DNA of 64,000 nucleotides from contig NC_061866.1 in NCBI RefSeq assembly GCF_907164915.1, forward strand, positions 27,359,905 to 27,423,904. Reading direction: 5' to 3'. This DNA is from Impatiens glandulifera (lineage: Eukaryota > Streptophyta > Magnoliopsida > Ericales > Balsaminaceae). The translations under genes and the position numbers were made by a program. Positions 1 through 9,565 of this stretch are shown one piece after another; within the stretch, counting starts at the first letter, position 1, and every line of letters starts with the position of its first letter. The notes under the pieces were generated by a model. That model saw nothing but the letters and a program-made list of their open reading frames with translations, made no database searches and was not told the origin of the DNA.

Positions 1-976
1 TGATAGTCCGGTTAGAGACTAAAACCGTTCTCAGCACTGCACAAACTGTCACAGACTCTTGAACCGGGTTCAAGGGCGGAAATGTCTGTTTCAGGTTGAA
101 GCAACGTATGCGACTTTAGATGATGTTTTGGAAGGAGTCGGTTTTATGGATATGAGTGACCGGTTTTAGAGGTACGATTGGTTTGAGGTTAGGTTTAAGT
201 AAATAAGTAATGAAAGCAACGAAAGAACACGAGACAAGGATTTTATGGATGTTCGGAGCAAACTCTCCTACGTCACCCCTTCTTCTCAGATTATGAGAAG
301 GATCTCCACTAACTTTTATAGTTAACAATACCTCCGGTCGAGCCCAACTTCGCTACTCGCCGGTTACACCAAACTCACTCTTTGATGTAATACAACAATT
401 CGGCACAAACACACACAGAGAGCTTCCGGTTTTAGACACACCGGTTTTGGAATATAAGAGTTTATCTCTCTAACTTAATGCTTTTTCGTAATCTGTAACT
501 TCACAATTGTATTCGTAACTTCGCATTGAATGAAGACGTTTTGTCTTCCTTTTATAGCTGAGAAGAGGCAACGGTCACTTTTCTTCTCTCTCCTCTGGAT
601 TGGTTCATCCTTATCACGCCGGTGCAGAGAGGTTGCTTGCACGCTTCACTTTCCTCAACACTTGCAGTCATGCAGGCAGCTCTGAGTGTAGGATGACATG
701 ACCGGTTTGCATTTTGGACACATGGCAGACATGCACTTAGTCGGTTTGCATTTTGGACACATGGCAGCTCTTACATATTCCCAAGGAATATTGTAATAAT
801 TATCTTGCCCCATGCCTGATTTCTTCTCTTACATATTCCCAAGGAATAAGGAATATTTTGTTTGTCTTAACACGTCTTCAAGATATTCATATCTTTTGAA
901 TCCGTTCCGGATTTCTGCACAAGGATTTCATCTCAAACCTGAGAGTATGTATTAGCCGGAGCTGAGGGCAATTAAT

Positions 977-1090
977 GACCGGAGCGGCTGCATTTAATCA
1001 ACCGGAGTATTTATGACTGGAGCGGCTGCATTTAATCAACCGGAGTATTTATGACTGGAGCGGCTGTATTAAGTGTCGGTTGACCGGAGC
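977..1090. repeat. 38-bp tandem repeat in the partial LTR
   Basis: About two and a half copies of a unit starting GACYGGAGCGGCTG begin at 977, 1015 and 1053. The spacing is exactly 38 bp and the first two are almost identical. Confidence 0.85.
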
Positions 1091-1109
1091 CTTCTTTCAT
1101 TAAATGCCT

Positions 1110-1345
1110 GTTTGACCGATCTCCTAATTGAGCTCCAGTTGACCAACCGGTTGACTGAACTTCTTGGACGAACCGGTTGACCGAGCCGGTTTGACCGATC
1201 TCCTAACTGAGCTCTAGTTGACCAACCGGTTTGACTGAACTTCTTGGACGAACCGGTTGACCGAGCCGGTTTGACCGATCTCCTAACTGAGCTCTAGTTG
1301 ACCAACCGGTTTGACTGAACTTCTTGGCCGAACCGGTTGCTTTTA
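1110..1345. repeat. 80-bp tandem repeat in the partial LTR
   Basis: Three copies of a unit starting TTTGACCGATCTCC begin at 1110, 1190 and 1270. Each unit is rich in AACCGGTT-type words. Copies 2 and 3 differ by only a few bases, so the expansion is recent. Confidence 0.85.
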
Positions 1346-1438
1346 CTTCAAACCGAAGTCAAACAACCGGTATATATATTTCCAACCGAATGGATTTTGC
1401 TCAATTTCCCTGAAATAGCAAAACTTTAAATATTATTT

Positions 1439-1509
1439 GCAGCAAGTGGGATTTGATCCCTGGTCACCTGTGTAACAGGCAGAAGTGTTAACCACTACAC
1501 TACAACTGC
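1439..1509 (-). pseudogene. Degenerate tRNA-like sequence (tRNA-Asp-like)
   Basis: Read on the minus strand, this 71-nt stretch has the layout of a tRNA: an A-box-like TAGTGTAGTGGTTAACAC, an anticodon loop CTGTTAC (GTT in the anticodon position), a TGAC variable loop and a B-box-like GGGATCAAATCCC. The D-arm region and loop resemble eukaryotic tRNA-Asp or tRNA-Val. The acceptor and T stems have several mismatches, so it is unlikely to be a working tRNA. It could instead be the head of a tRNA-derived SINE. Confidence 0.5.
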
Positions 1510-1849
1510 TTCTTGTTATATTTAAACCAATTAATATACTTGATATAACTTAGCGGTTTAACATATATATTTGAACTTAGTTTTATCTATTCATTAAACT
1601 TTTCATAAGTTATAACAATTATTTTCTATCAGAAACACTTGAAGAATATCAGCTACTTTTAAAGGCATTAGGGTTTTTAAATAAACACTAAACAAGCCTT
1701 TGTTGAAATATTTTGTGGAAATATACCAAAAATATTTTAAAATGTATTTTCTAATTTTTCGGAATTTTTAGAAAATGATTTAGAGTCCCAAAATTATAAA
1801 AATAATTTTAGATTTTGAAAAGTGGAACCAAACAAGCCTTTGGGCCGGA

Positions 1850-2360
1850 GTCCTAAGCTTGGGGCTTATTTATGTCGGTCAAGGTCAAAAGACCCTCGGT
1901 CCGGGTCGAGGTTCGGGATCTTCGGTCTAAAGACCAAAGTCCCTCGGTTAAGGTGCTAAGGACTCACGATCCTTGGCTAATCTTACTGGTCTAGGTGTAA
2001 ATTATATCGGTCCTAGGTTAGCCTAAGGCTAAGTTTCTTGGTCGAGGTGTATAAACCTCTCTATCTTAGGCTAGCTTCAGGCTAAGTCCCTTGGTATTGG
2101 GTGCGAGAGCTCTCGGTCCTAGGGTTAGGGAGTCTTTCTCCCAAAGTCGGACCTCTCGGTTATAGGTGAAAATCCTCGTGGGATTTCTCAGTCCTAACTT
2201 AAGAACATTGATCGGACCTCTTGGTCCTAACTTAAGAACCTCGGTCGGACCTCTTGGTCCTAGGTCGATTTTCTCGGTCATAGGTTTCGGTCTGGACCGA
2301 GGATTCTCAGTCGGTCCTCTCTATCCTAGGTTAACAAGCCTCGGTCCTCAAGAACATCAA
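1850..2360. repeat. Degenerate CTCGGTCCTAGG-type repeat tract
   Basis: The words CTCGGTC, GGTCCTAGGT and TAAGAACCTCGGTCGGACCTC recur throughout without a strict period; the best local unit, near 2190-2270, is about 32 bp. The apparent ORFs on both strands here only reflect the repeated word and have no protein-like composition. Confidence 0.6.
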
Positions 2361-4839
2361 AGTTCCGGTTTTTGAATTCATTTTTTAGCTTTGATTCTTT
2401 AATCTAAGAGCTTGGGTAGCTTCACAAAGCTCATAGAACATGTTCAAAATCGACCTATATGATGATCAATTTGTTCAAAATAGTTGGTGATCAAAAATTG
2501 AGTTTTTTATTTTAAAGTTGTTTTGAAGTGTAAGGAACTATCAAATAGCTTCTTTATACAACATATACTTGATTGGTCCCAAAATAAGAACACTAACTAT
2601 TCGTTTTGACCAATTCAAGAACTCAAAATTTTCAATTTATTTTGAAAATTTTGATTTTGATCAAACATGATTGAGATGGATCAAACATGATCTAAATAGT
2701 TTTCCAAAATCATTATAATCATGTTGGGAAGTTTCTAGGTTGTGATTCAACATGATTAACCCAAGAACAGAAAACCATTTTTTTTGAAAATTTTCAAATT
2801 TGGGTTTTTGTTATTTAGATCAATTGATCAGTTCTATATTATCCATATAGTCTCTAAATGATCATAGAATCGGTTTCCATCCATAAAATACCATAAACAG
2901 CAAGCATACAAGCTTATGCAATTTGAAATATAAAAAATTCAAATTCAAACTATAAATATAAATTAGAGGGTGATTGGAACCTTATCAAGGATTGGAGAAC
3001 ACTCCTTAATCCTTAGAGAAGCTTTCTAGATGCACAGATCCACGCTTTAAGGTCTTAAACGAATTTTCAAAAAATCCAAAAGCTTTGAGCTTCAATGGCG
3101 GATTTATGTAAAATCATGTTTTGAGAGGGGATATTGGATTCTCTGACTTTAGAATTACTTAGGGAATCTATTTATAGCATTCATAAGTCGGTTGAGGACT
3201 TCAAGTGGCCTGAATTGGCCAAAAGACATTAATGAGTGTTGCTTGTTCTTAGTTGAAGTCGTTGGAATATGGATGATTCATCCTTATTTTGATAGAAATG
3301 ATCACCATTGGTGATCATTCTGGGCTTTAAATGAGTCGGAATGGTTGACAGTGGAGGAAGTTCCAAAAAGATAAGATCATCTACGGTTCCTCATCCTTAT
3401 CCTGATGACACCGCGATGAAGAAGAAGGTGGTACTCAAAACGACGTCGTTTTAAGCGCATTAGAGCGTTCTGTTGGCGTTCCGTACATGCGCCATTGCGT
3501 CTGGACTTTCCGTTAGTGTCTTGGATAATGGGGAATTAGTTGTTCCGTTGTGGCCTAGGTGCGCGTAAGATTCTTCCTAGGCACTGGATGAAAATCCATC
3601 GCTCCTCCGATGGTCCTGGCTAAGGGTTTATTTGAATTGATTTTTCTTTTACCGTTTTGACTTTAATTTTGATCTTTTTAAATACACAAAATATTAAAAT
3701 AAATATGACAAATATTTTACCAATTTTTTTTTTATATATTTGGGCTTAAATAAATAAATATTTTAAATGAAATGGATACAACAATTCATTCTAAATTATT
3801 TATTTTTGTCCATTATTTTTTAGATAAATGAGTACAACTTTTATCCTAAATAATTTTATTTTTATTATTTTGACAATTTTCCTTAATTAATTTGGTTTTA
3901 ATTATCACAATAATTAGTTTAATCAATTGTTTTAATTGATTTTTAGTCATTGGGTTAATTAATTTAATTTTATTTATTTAAAAATAAATCAAAATAATTA
4001 TTTTAATATTATAAATTAAAGTGTAGATTTTTAGTGCTTATATAGTGCCCCTCCCGAATCGAGTTTGAATATAACAAACTAGTTTTGAAAATGTTGATTC
4101 GAGTATGACATCTAACACTAGGTTATCTAGTACAATTTATAATGAGGAAGCTAGAAAAGATGGAACCTATAGCATGTCGCGGTTTGAGTGACATGTTGAT
4201 GCTTATACATAACCTTCGTCGAGGTCCTTCCAAGCGTTGCTTTAGGAAATCCTTTCCTTGGTGTTTATCCTAACAAGGATGATTCTTGAAAATCCTGTTT
4301 TACAGAACTCGACAAAGTATCTGTAAAATCTATGGGTTAAAGGTAATCATAGGTATTGAATCATCAATTCATGTTTATCATGAATATCATCAAATTATTC
4401 ATGTTTTGGTCATGTATAAATGGCTAGGAATTAATGTCATGAGATATGCTGGGAACATGAAAGTTTAGTAACGTTTCACGTGGGTCACTAACAAGTAACC
4501 TCCTAAGGTGATCATAAACATGAGACTCATCAATAGATAAGTTTTGGCGAGGAAGTCAACAAACTTTCCTATAGGTTTTGTTATCATGTGATCATGTATA
4601 TATGATCATGGTATCGTCAATGTTTATCATGGAAGTTAACAAACTTTATGTGAAAATCACACATAAGTGAGGTTGAGAACGATAATATATAAATGATCGT
4701 GATGCTATCAATAAATAAGCTTTTGTGACGTTTGTGAATTTGGGAATAGAACATTTATCAAAGAACGGGATCAGAACAGGAGTGTATCAGAGAACATGAC
4801 TTCATTAGAGTACTTATCAGAATATAAGATTTCGAACAT
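2361..4839. other. Spacer without a recognisable gene
   Basis: I see no conserved ORF, RNA or complete element. Near 3100-3200 the minus strand has CTATAAATAG followed by promoter-like spacing, which could be LTR debris. 3650-4020 is very AT-rich. From about 4480 the words ATCATGTA and CCTAT begin to recur and lead into the array that follows. Confidence 0.5.
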
Positions 4840-6330
4840 GACATTGTGAGATTACCTATCAGAAGATAGGATTTGAACAGGATTATGTACAAATAATCGA
4901 TGTGCTTATCAACAAACAAGGCTTGAATACCTATTGATTGATAGGGTTTGGAATACCTATTTGGACGATAGGGTTTTTGTCTGAGTACCTATAAAGAGAT
5001 AAGATTTTCTTGAGTATGCGACCAAGAGATGAGGTTTGGTTACCTATCGAGTGATAAGATTTTGTTTGAGGACCTATCGAGGGATAGAGTTTGATTAGGA
5101 TCATGTATGAATGATTGTTGTTCTTGTTTGACAAACTAGGCTCAATGCTTTTGTGATTTGGGAGATGTACCTATTGAAAAATAGGGTTTTGAATGGAGAC
5201 CTATCAAGAGATAGGGTTTGCTTGAGTACCTATGTGAGTGATAAGGCTTGGATTACCTGTTTGGATGACAAAGTTTGGAATACCTGTTCAAGCGATAGGT
5301 TTTGCGACAGTTGAATCATGTACAAATGATGTCTCGGCTTGTCTACAGACAAGACTTGAATGATATATTGAAAGATAGAGTTTGGTTTGATAGTGTTGTT
5401 TTTATTGCATTGATGTTGAGAGAGGAAATACCTATCGAGCGATAGGGTTTTAGACGAATCATATATAAATGATGTCTCGACCTATTGAAAAATAGGTTTT
5501 ACTAATAGAATCATGTACGAACGATTAACGCACCTATTAACAGATATGGTTTAGTCACGGAGTTGTGTATAAACATCGTCTCGACCTATTGAAAATAGGA
5601 TTCACTGGCAAAATCATGTACGAACGATTAACGCACCTATCAACCGATAGGATCTAACAAATAGGGTTTTGCTGGATCATGTGCTCATGATCTCAGATCC
5701 TTGTCAATTGGCAAGATTATTAATGGATCATCTTACAAATGATCTCTCTGCTTGTTAACAAACAAGGCTTATGACAAAATCATATACAAATGATTTCTCA
5801 CACCTATCAATAGATAGGGTTTCTAACATAATCATATACAAATGGTGTCTTGTCCTATCAACAGATAGGGTTTACAAACAGAATCGTGTACGAACAATTT
5901 CTCACATCTATCAATAGATATGACTTCTAACGGAATCATATACAAGTAATGTTTTGACCTATTGACAAATATGGTTTACAGACGGAATCGTGTACGAATG
6001 ATTTCTCGCACCTATCAATAGATATGGTTTCTAATAGAATCATATACAAATGATGTTTCGACCTATTTACAAATAGGGTTTTGATACCTAATAACAACTA
6101 GGTTTTTAATGAAATTGTTTACAAACCATCTCACGTACCTATCAACATAAGTGTTTAGATACATAACTATAATTAAGGTTTTTAGTATAATCGTATAAAA
6201 ACGATATATCGCACCTATCAACAGATAGGGTTTTGGAGACTTAACTACAATTAGGGTTTTAACGGGATTGTGTACGAATAATCTCACGTACCTATCAACA
6301 AATATAGTTTAGAATACCTAGTTACAAATA
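4840..6330. repeat. Hairpin-unit minisatellite, about 51 bp
   Basis: Two short inverted repeats alternate through this stretch. One is CCTATC-N3-5-GATAGG, for example 5431-5446. The other is ATCATGTACAAATGAT, for example 5315-5330. In the best-ordered part (5760-6100) the pair recurs every 51-52 bp. Copies are degenerate in their spacers, while the paired stems are kept more often. No spacer set, leader or cas gene suggests CRISPR. Confidence 0.75.
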
Positions 6331-7052
6331 AAGTTTTTAGGCTTCTAGACTTCTAAACTTCTGGGCTTCTTAAACAGGTTGAGCTTTTATTACATAGTTG
6401 GGAGCCCAAACAAATAACTCAACACCTACATCTAAAAAGATTGAAAAGAGACGGTAACTGAGAGAAAGAAACTAATAAAAATTCAATTTTATAGTGAGAT
6501 TGAAATTGAGTTTTAAGATCAAGACCAAAACTCTTACCTCAAACCTCTTTGGCTTCCCACAAATCTACTCTACACTATAATGACGAATGTTAATGAAGAT
6601 CAAGATCAACAATACGTCTAATTCCATCACATTCTTCTTTGATAGATCCAAATATGACCCAAAATTGCTTGTTACTTTCCTCTCTGTCGTCAATCTTCTG
6701 GTGAAAAGCTAATTAAACTCACGCTGAATAGCTAATCAAACCCTATGATTGAGATACGATAATGAAGAGAAAGAAACTAATCAAATTTTTAATTTTATAA
6801 TGGGATAGAAATGAAGACTGAAGATATGCGAATATACATTTTTTGGTTTATCTAATACCCGGTCACTATGGAGGGTGCGTACATACCAGCTCCAAAAAGT
6901 TATATTGAGTATTAGAATAATGACATGGAGAGTGATACTAGGGGCAGCGAATCTTACCTGGCACCACTTTGAAAAAATAAGTTGAAAAAAAATATCAATG
7001 TAAAAAGTTATAGAGAGTTGTAAATGTAAAAAATAGGGAAAGAAAGTTATGT
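6331..7052. other. Spacer with a short dispersed duplication
   Basis: No gene is supported. A segment with AGAGAAAGAAACTAAT and a following TTTTATA-TG-GAT block occurs near 6460 and again near 6765, so about 300 bp may be an old tandem duplication. Confidence 0.4.
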
Positions 7053-7126
7053 CCCGAACATGGCCATGTTCGGGAATATTCTGTCCCGAACATGGCCATG
7101 TTCGGGAACATTCTGTCCTGAACATG
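7053..7126. repeat. 32-bp tandem repeat of a perfect palindrome
   Basis: A 22-bp perfect palindrome (CCCGAACATGG followed by its own complement) occupies 7053-7074 and again 7085-7106, with a partial third copy at 7117-7126. The period is 32 bp. Confidence 0.9.
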
Positions 7127-7169
7127 AATTTCTCTCTCTAACCTTTTACATGATAATTTTTTTTTCACC

Positions 7170-7440
7170 TTGACTTATTTTTTCCACGTGGCTTCGAGGT
7201 GGGGAGTCGCTGGAAAGTCACTGCCTAACGACGTTCTCCCTATCATTACTCTAAGTATTATTATATATATATTTTTAACTAATTCTCTTTTTTTTCTAAT
7301 TTCACTCACAGTCGAACATTTAACTATTCATCTCTTCTTTCAATCTTCATCCACGACCCCCGACATTTGTAATGCAAAAGTTCCAATCTTCACCCGACCG
7401 TTTCAATCTTTGTCGCGGTAGTTACAATCTGTGATCCTAA
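7170..7440 (-). repeat. Dispersed repeat, inverted relative of 24080-24340
   Basis: The reverse complement of this stretch lines up with 24080-24340: CATATTAGGATC-CAG at the same end, then a series of GAAGATTG words spaced about 20 bp, then GGGTGAAGATTGG. It is probably one family of short non-autonomous elements. No terminal repeats were defined. Confidence 0.45.
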
Positions 7441-7930
7441 TATGGACAAACGTGAAGAAATTCTAGTCTATTTATAATAAAGAACTATGTTTAGTGTTCT
7501 AACTAATGCTTGTAGTTGAGCATAAAAAAAACTATTGATAACATGTTTAGATATTTAGAACATATAGAGTACACAAAGGATTTTTAGCATGATTTTCAAT
7601 TTTATTTTGAGAGCTTTCTGTTTTATGAGATGAGATGTCATTGATCTATATGATAAATAATTACTTTGAAGAAGGACATGTATTGGCTCTATGTGACCTA
7701 CGAGCAAAAGTTGAGAGAAATGAAGATAAATAAATTGAATAACCCCGTAAGAATATATAGGTGGTGGATCATGTTCTTACTTGTTTCGTCTTTCTTAGTT
7801 GCATCTCCTCCTTTAATGTGGCAAAAAATAGGAGGCGGATTAACTATCTTTTCTTCCCCATGGTCTGCTGGTTGTACAACACATATGTTTCCTCAATCCA
7901 TAATTAGCATAACAGAATATATAATGAAAG

Positions 7931-7935
7931 GTTAG
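7931..7935. repeat. Target-site duplication GTTAG, left
   Basis: GTTAG abuts the TG of the left LTR and is repeated at 21674-21678 after the CA of the right LTR. Confidence 0.93.
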
Positions 7936-9244
7936 TGTTAGGATCTAGGTCGCCGCTGGTGGACCGGGGGTTGGACCGGTTAGCGGTTCTCACTCGTAGG
8001 GTGGTGGTTAATCCGGTTAGAGATTGACACCGGGTTTCAATACTACACAACCTGTCACAAACCCTTGAACTAGGTTCAAACGCGGAAGAGGTTTGCTTTC
8101 AGGTTGAAGCGGTACGCTTGTATGATAGGCACGGTCGGTTTCGGATGATGAAGATTTGGAGATGGTGGGTCGGTTTCGGTAATCTGGATATTCGGTATGG
8201 CTAGTATAAAGTCGGTTTGGAGCGGTATGGTTAAGTTAGTCGGTTATATAATGAAGCCAACAGAAAGTAAATAACACAAAAGAATTTATGGATGTTCGGA
8301 GATAAAACTCCTACGTCACCCCTTCCTCTCGAAACCGCGAGAAGGATATTCACTAAGGAATACAAGTACAAGCCGATCGAGACTTATTTTCTGCTCGATA
8401 ACACTCTTACAATTTACACCGAAATTGTAGAACACACTTTAACTTTCAACACTTAGGCTTTCTAGAATAGCACACTGTTATCACTTGTAGTAAATGCTCT
8501 TAGCTCTCGTTATCTCAATGTATGTCCCGCGTTTTCTCTTCTGCAACTGCCTCTTTTTATAGGTGAAATATGCCAACGGTCATATTTCACTGCCTTGAAT
8601 CTGATTGGCTGATCAGCGGTGCAGTGATTCAGTGTCTCAGAGGTTCAGACCTGCGGTCGTTTCCTCAGACCTGATGGTCAAGCTCAGGCCTGGCATTATG
8701 TCTCAGACCTGGCGGTCTGTTCATTCGGTGTGTAGGACAAACCTGCCGAGTTTGTCTTTTACTTGATATAGGCACTGTCTGTTTGGACAGTTGTCTGTAC
8801 TTTGAAGATTTCCTTTCTGGCTTATCCCGAAGTAGAAGGATCCGGTAGTACTGTTTTCTGCAGCCTACAGTCTTTCCTCAGACTTGCATGGATATGGAAG
8901 TATTCAGTCTGTTCCTTTGGTATCATTCTCAACAGATACCCAAAATGTCTTCTTGCACTGGTCGGTCATTTGACTTGGCCGAATGTGTTTTGGTAGTGAT
9001 GTAACCGGACTTCTTCCGATTATTCTTGTCTTGTGGATGATCGGCTGTTTGATGGTTCCGGTTTTGAGCTTTGGCCGATCCTTCCTTTGTGCGGTCACGT
9101 TCCGAATACCCTTGATCGGTTTGGTAGCTTGACCGGTTAGGTTTCTTCAGTCAGTTCTCTTGTTCTTCCGGTCCGGTTCCTTGTTCCTGCATGGGAAGTT
9201 TGTTTAAGTTAGGTTTATTTGAACCGGACTGAATTTATCTAACA
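7936..9244 (-). repeat. 3' LTR of element 1
   Basis: It begins TGTTAGGATC and ends TATCTAACA on the plus strand, giving inverted TGTTAG/CTAACA ends. It matches 20364-21673 almost base for base. A TATAAAAAG box lies on the minus strand at 8553-8561. Near 8640-8720 there are several degenerate CTCAGACCTG-GGTC words of about 20 bp, which may be enhancer-type repeats. Confidence 0.95.
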
Positions 9245-9446
9245 ATTTCTCCCTTTTTGATTATTTTATTTAAAATTATCAAAATCATGTAAGTTTGCAA
9301 CCGTAGGCCGGTTGTTTTGTTTGGCCGATTTTTGAAAAAGACTTAGAGAATTTTCGAAAAATTTTGAGAGAGGAGTTTTGGAAGAGTCTTTATCTTTTAT
9401 CTAACAATTTCTCCCTTTTTGATTATTTTATTTAAAATTATCAAAA
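9235..9446. repeat. 50-bp direct repeat copying the polypurine tract and LTR edge
   Basis: The 50 bp at 9235-9284, made of the last 10 bp of the LTR, the polypurine tract and the AT-rich stretch after it, are repeated without a visible change at 9397-9446. Element 2 has the same arrangement at 51311-51360 and about 51472-51522, so it predates both insertions. Confidence 0.88.
9245..9258 (-). promoter_or_regulatory. Polypurine tract of element 1
   Basis: On the minus strand AAAAAGGGAGAAAT directly precedes the first base of the 3' LTR, the position of the plus-strand primer in reverse transcription. Confidence 0.85.
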
Positions 9447-9565
9447 CTAAGTAGAAATGCAAAATAAGGCCGGATTCAAAAATAACTTTATATATATTTA
9501 TAGATGACCGGAAAAGACAAAACATATAGAAATACTAAGACCAATAAGAAAAGGAAGGATAGTCC

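Larger units (their letters stand above)
1..1400 (-). mobile_element. Partial LTR of a related Copia-type element
   Basis: This stretch follows the LTRs at 7936 and 20364 in the same order, though diverged. It shares the blocks around positions 10-100 (GGTTAGAGA, CTGTCACA, GAACC-GGTTCAA-CGGAA), the ATGGATGTTCGGAG block with CCTACGTCACCCCTTC near 245-285, the CTTTTATAG TATA-type block near 550, and a GATTGG/GGTGCAG block near 600-625. It starts before the window. The right edge near 1400 is uncertain: a CAATTTCCCTGAAA stretch there resembles the polypurine tract of the intact element. Its inner half is inflated by tandem repeats that the other LTRs lack. Confidence 0.65.

Noticed and set aside
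2066..2375. Overlapping repeat-rich ORFs on both strands
   Set aside because: They arise from the CTCGGTCC repeat, open in several frames at once.
4840..6330. CRISPR-like array
   Set aside because: Units are degenerate, spacers are themselves repeated, there are no cas genes, and the DNA is plant nuclear.
7666..7935. 89-aa ORF with a possible membrane segment just left of element 1
   Set aside because: No family resemblance, no intron or promoter context, and it ends exactly at the transposon border; a chance ORF is more likely.
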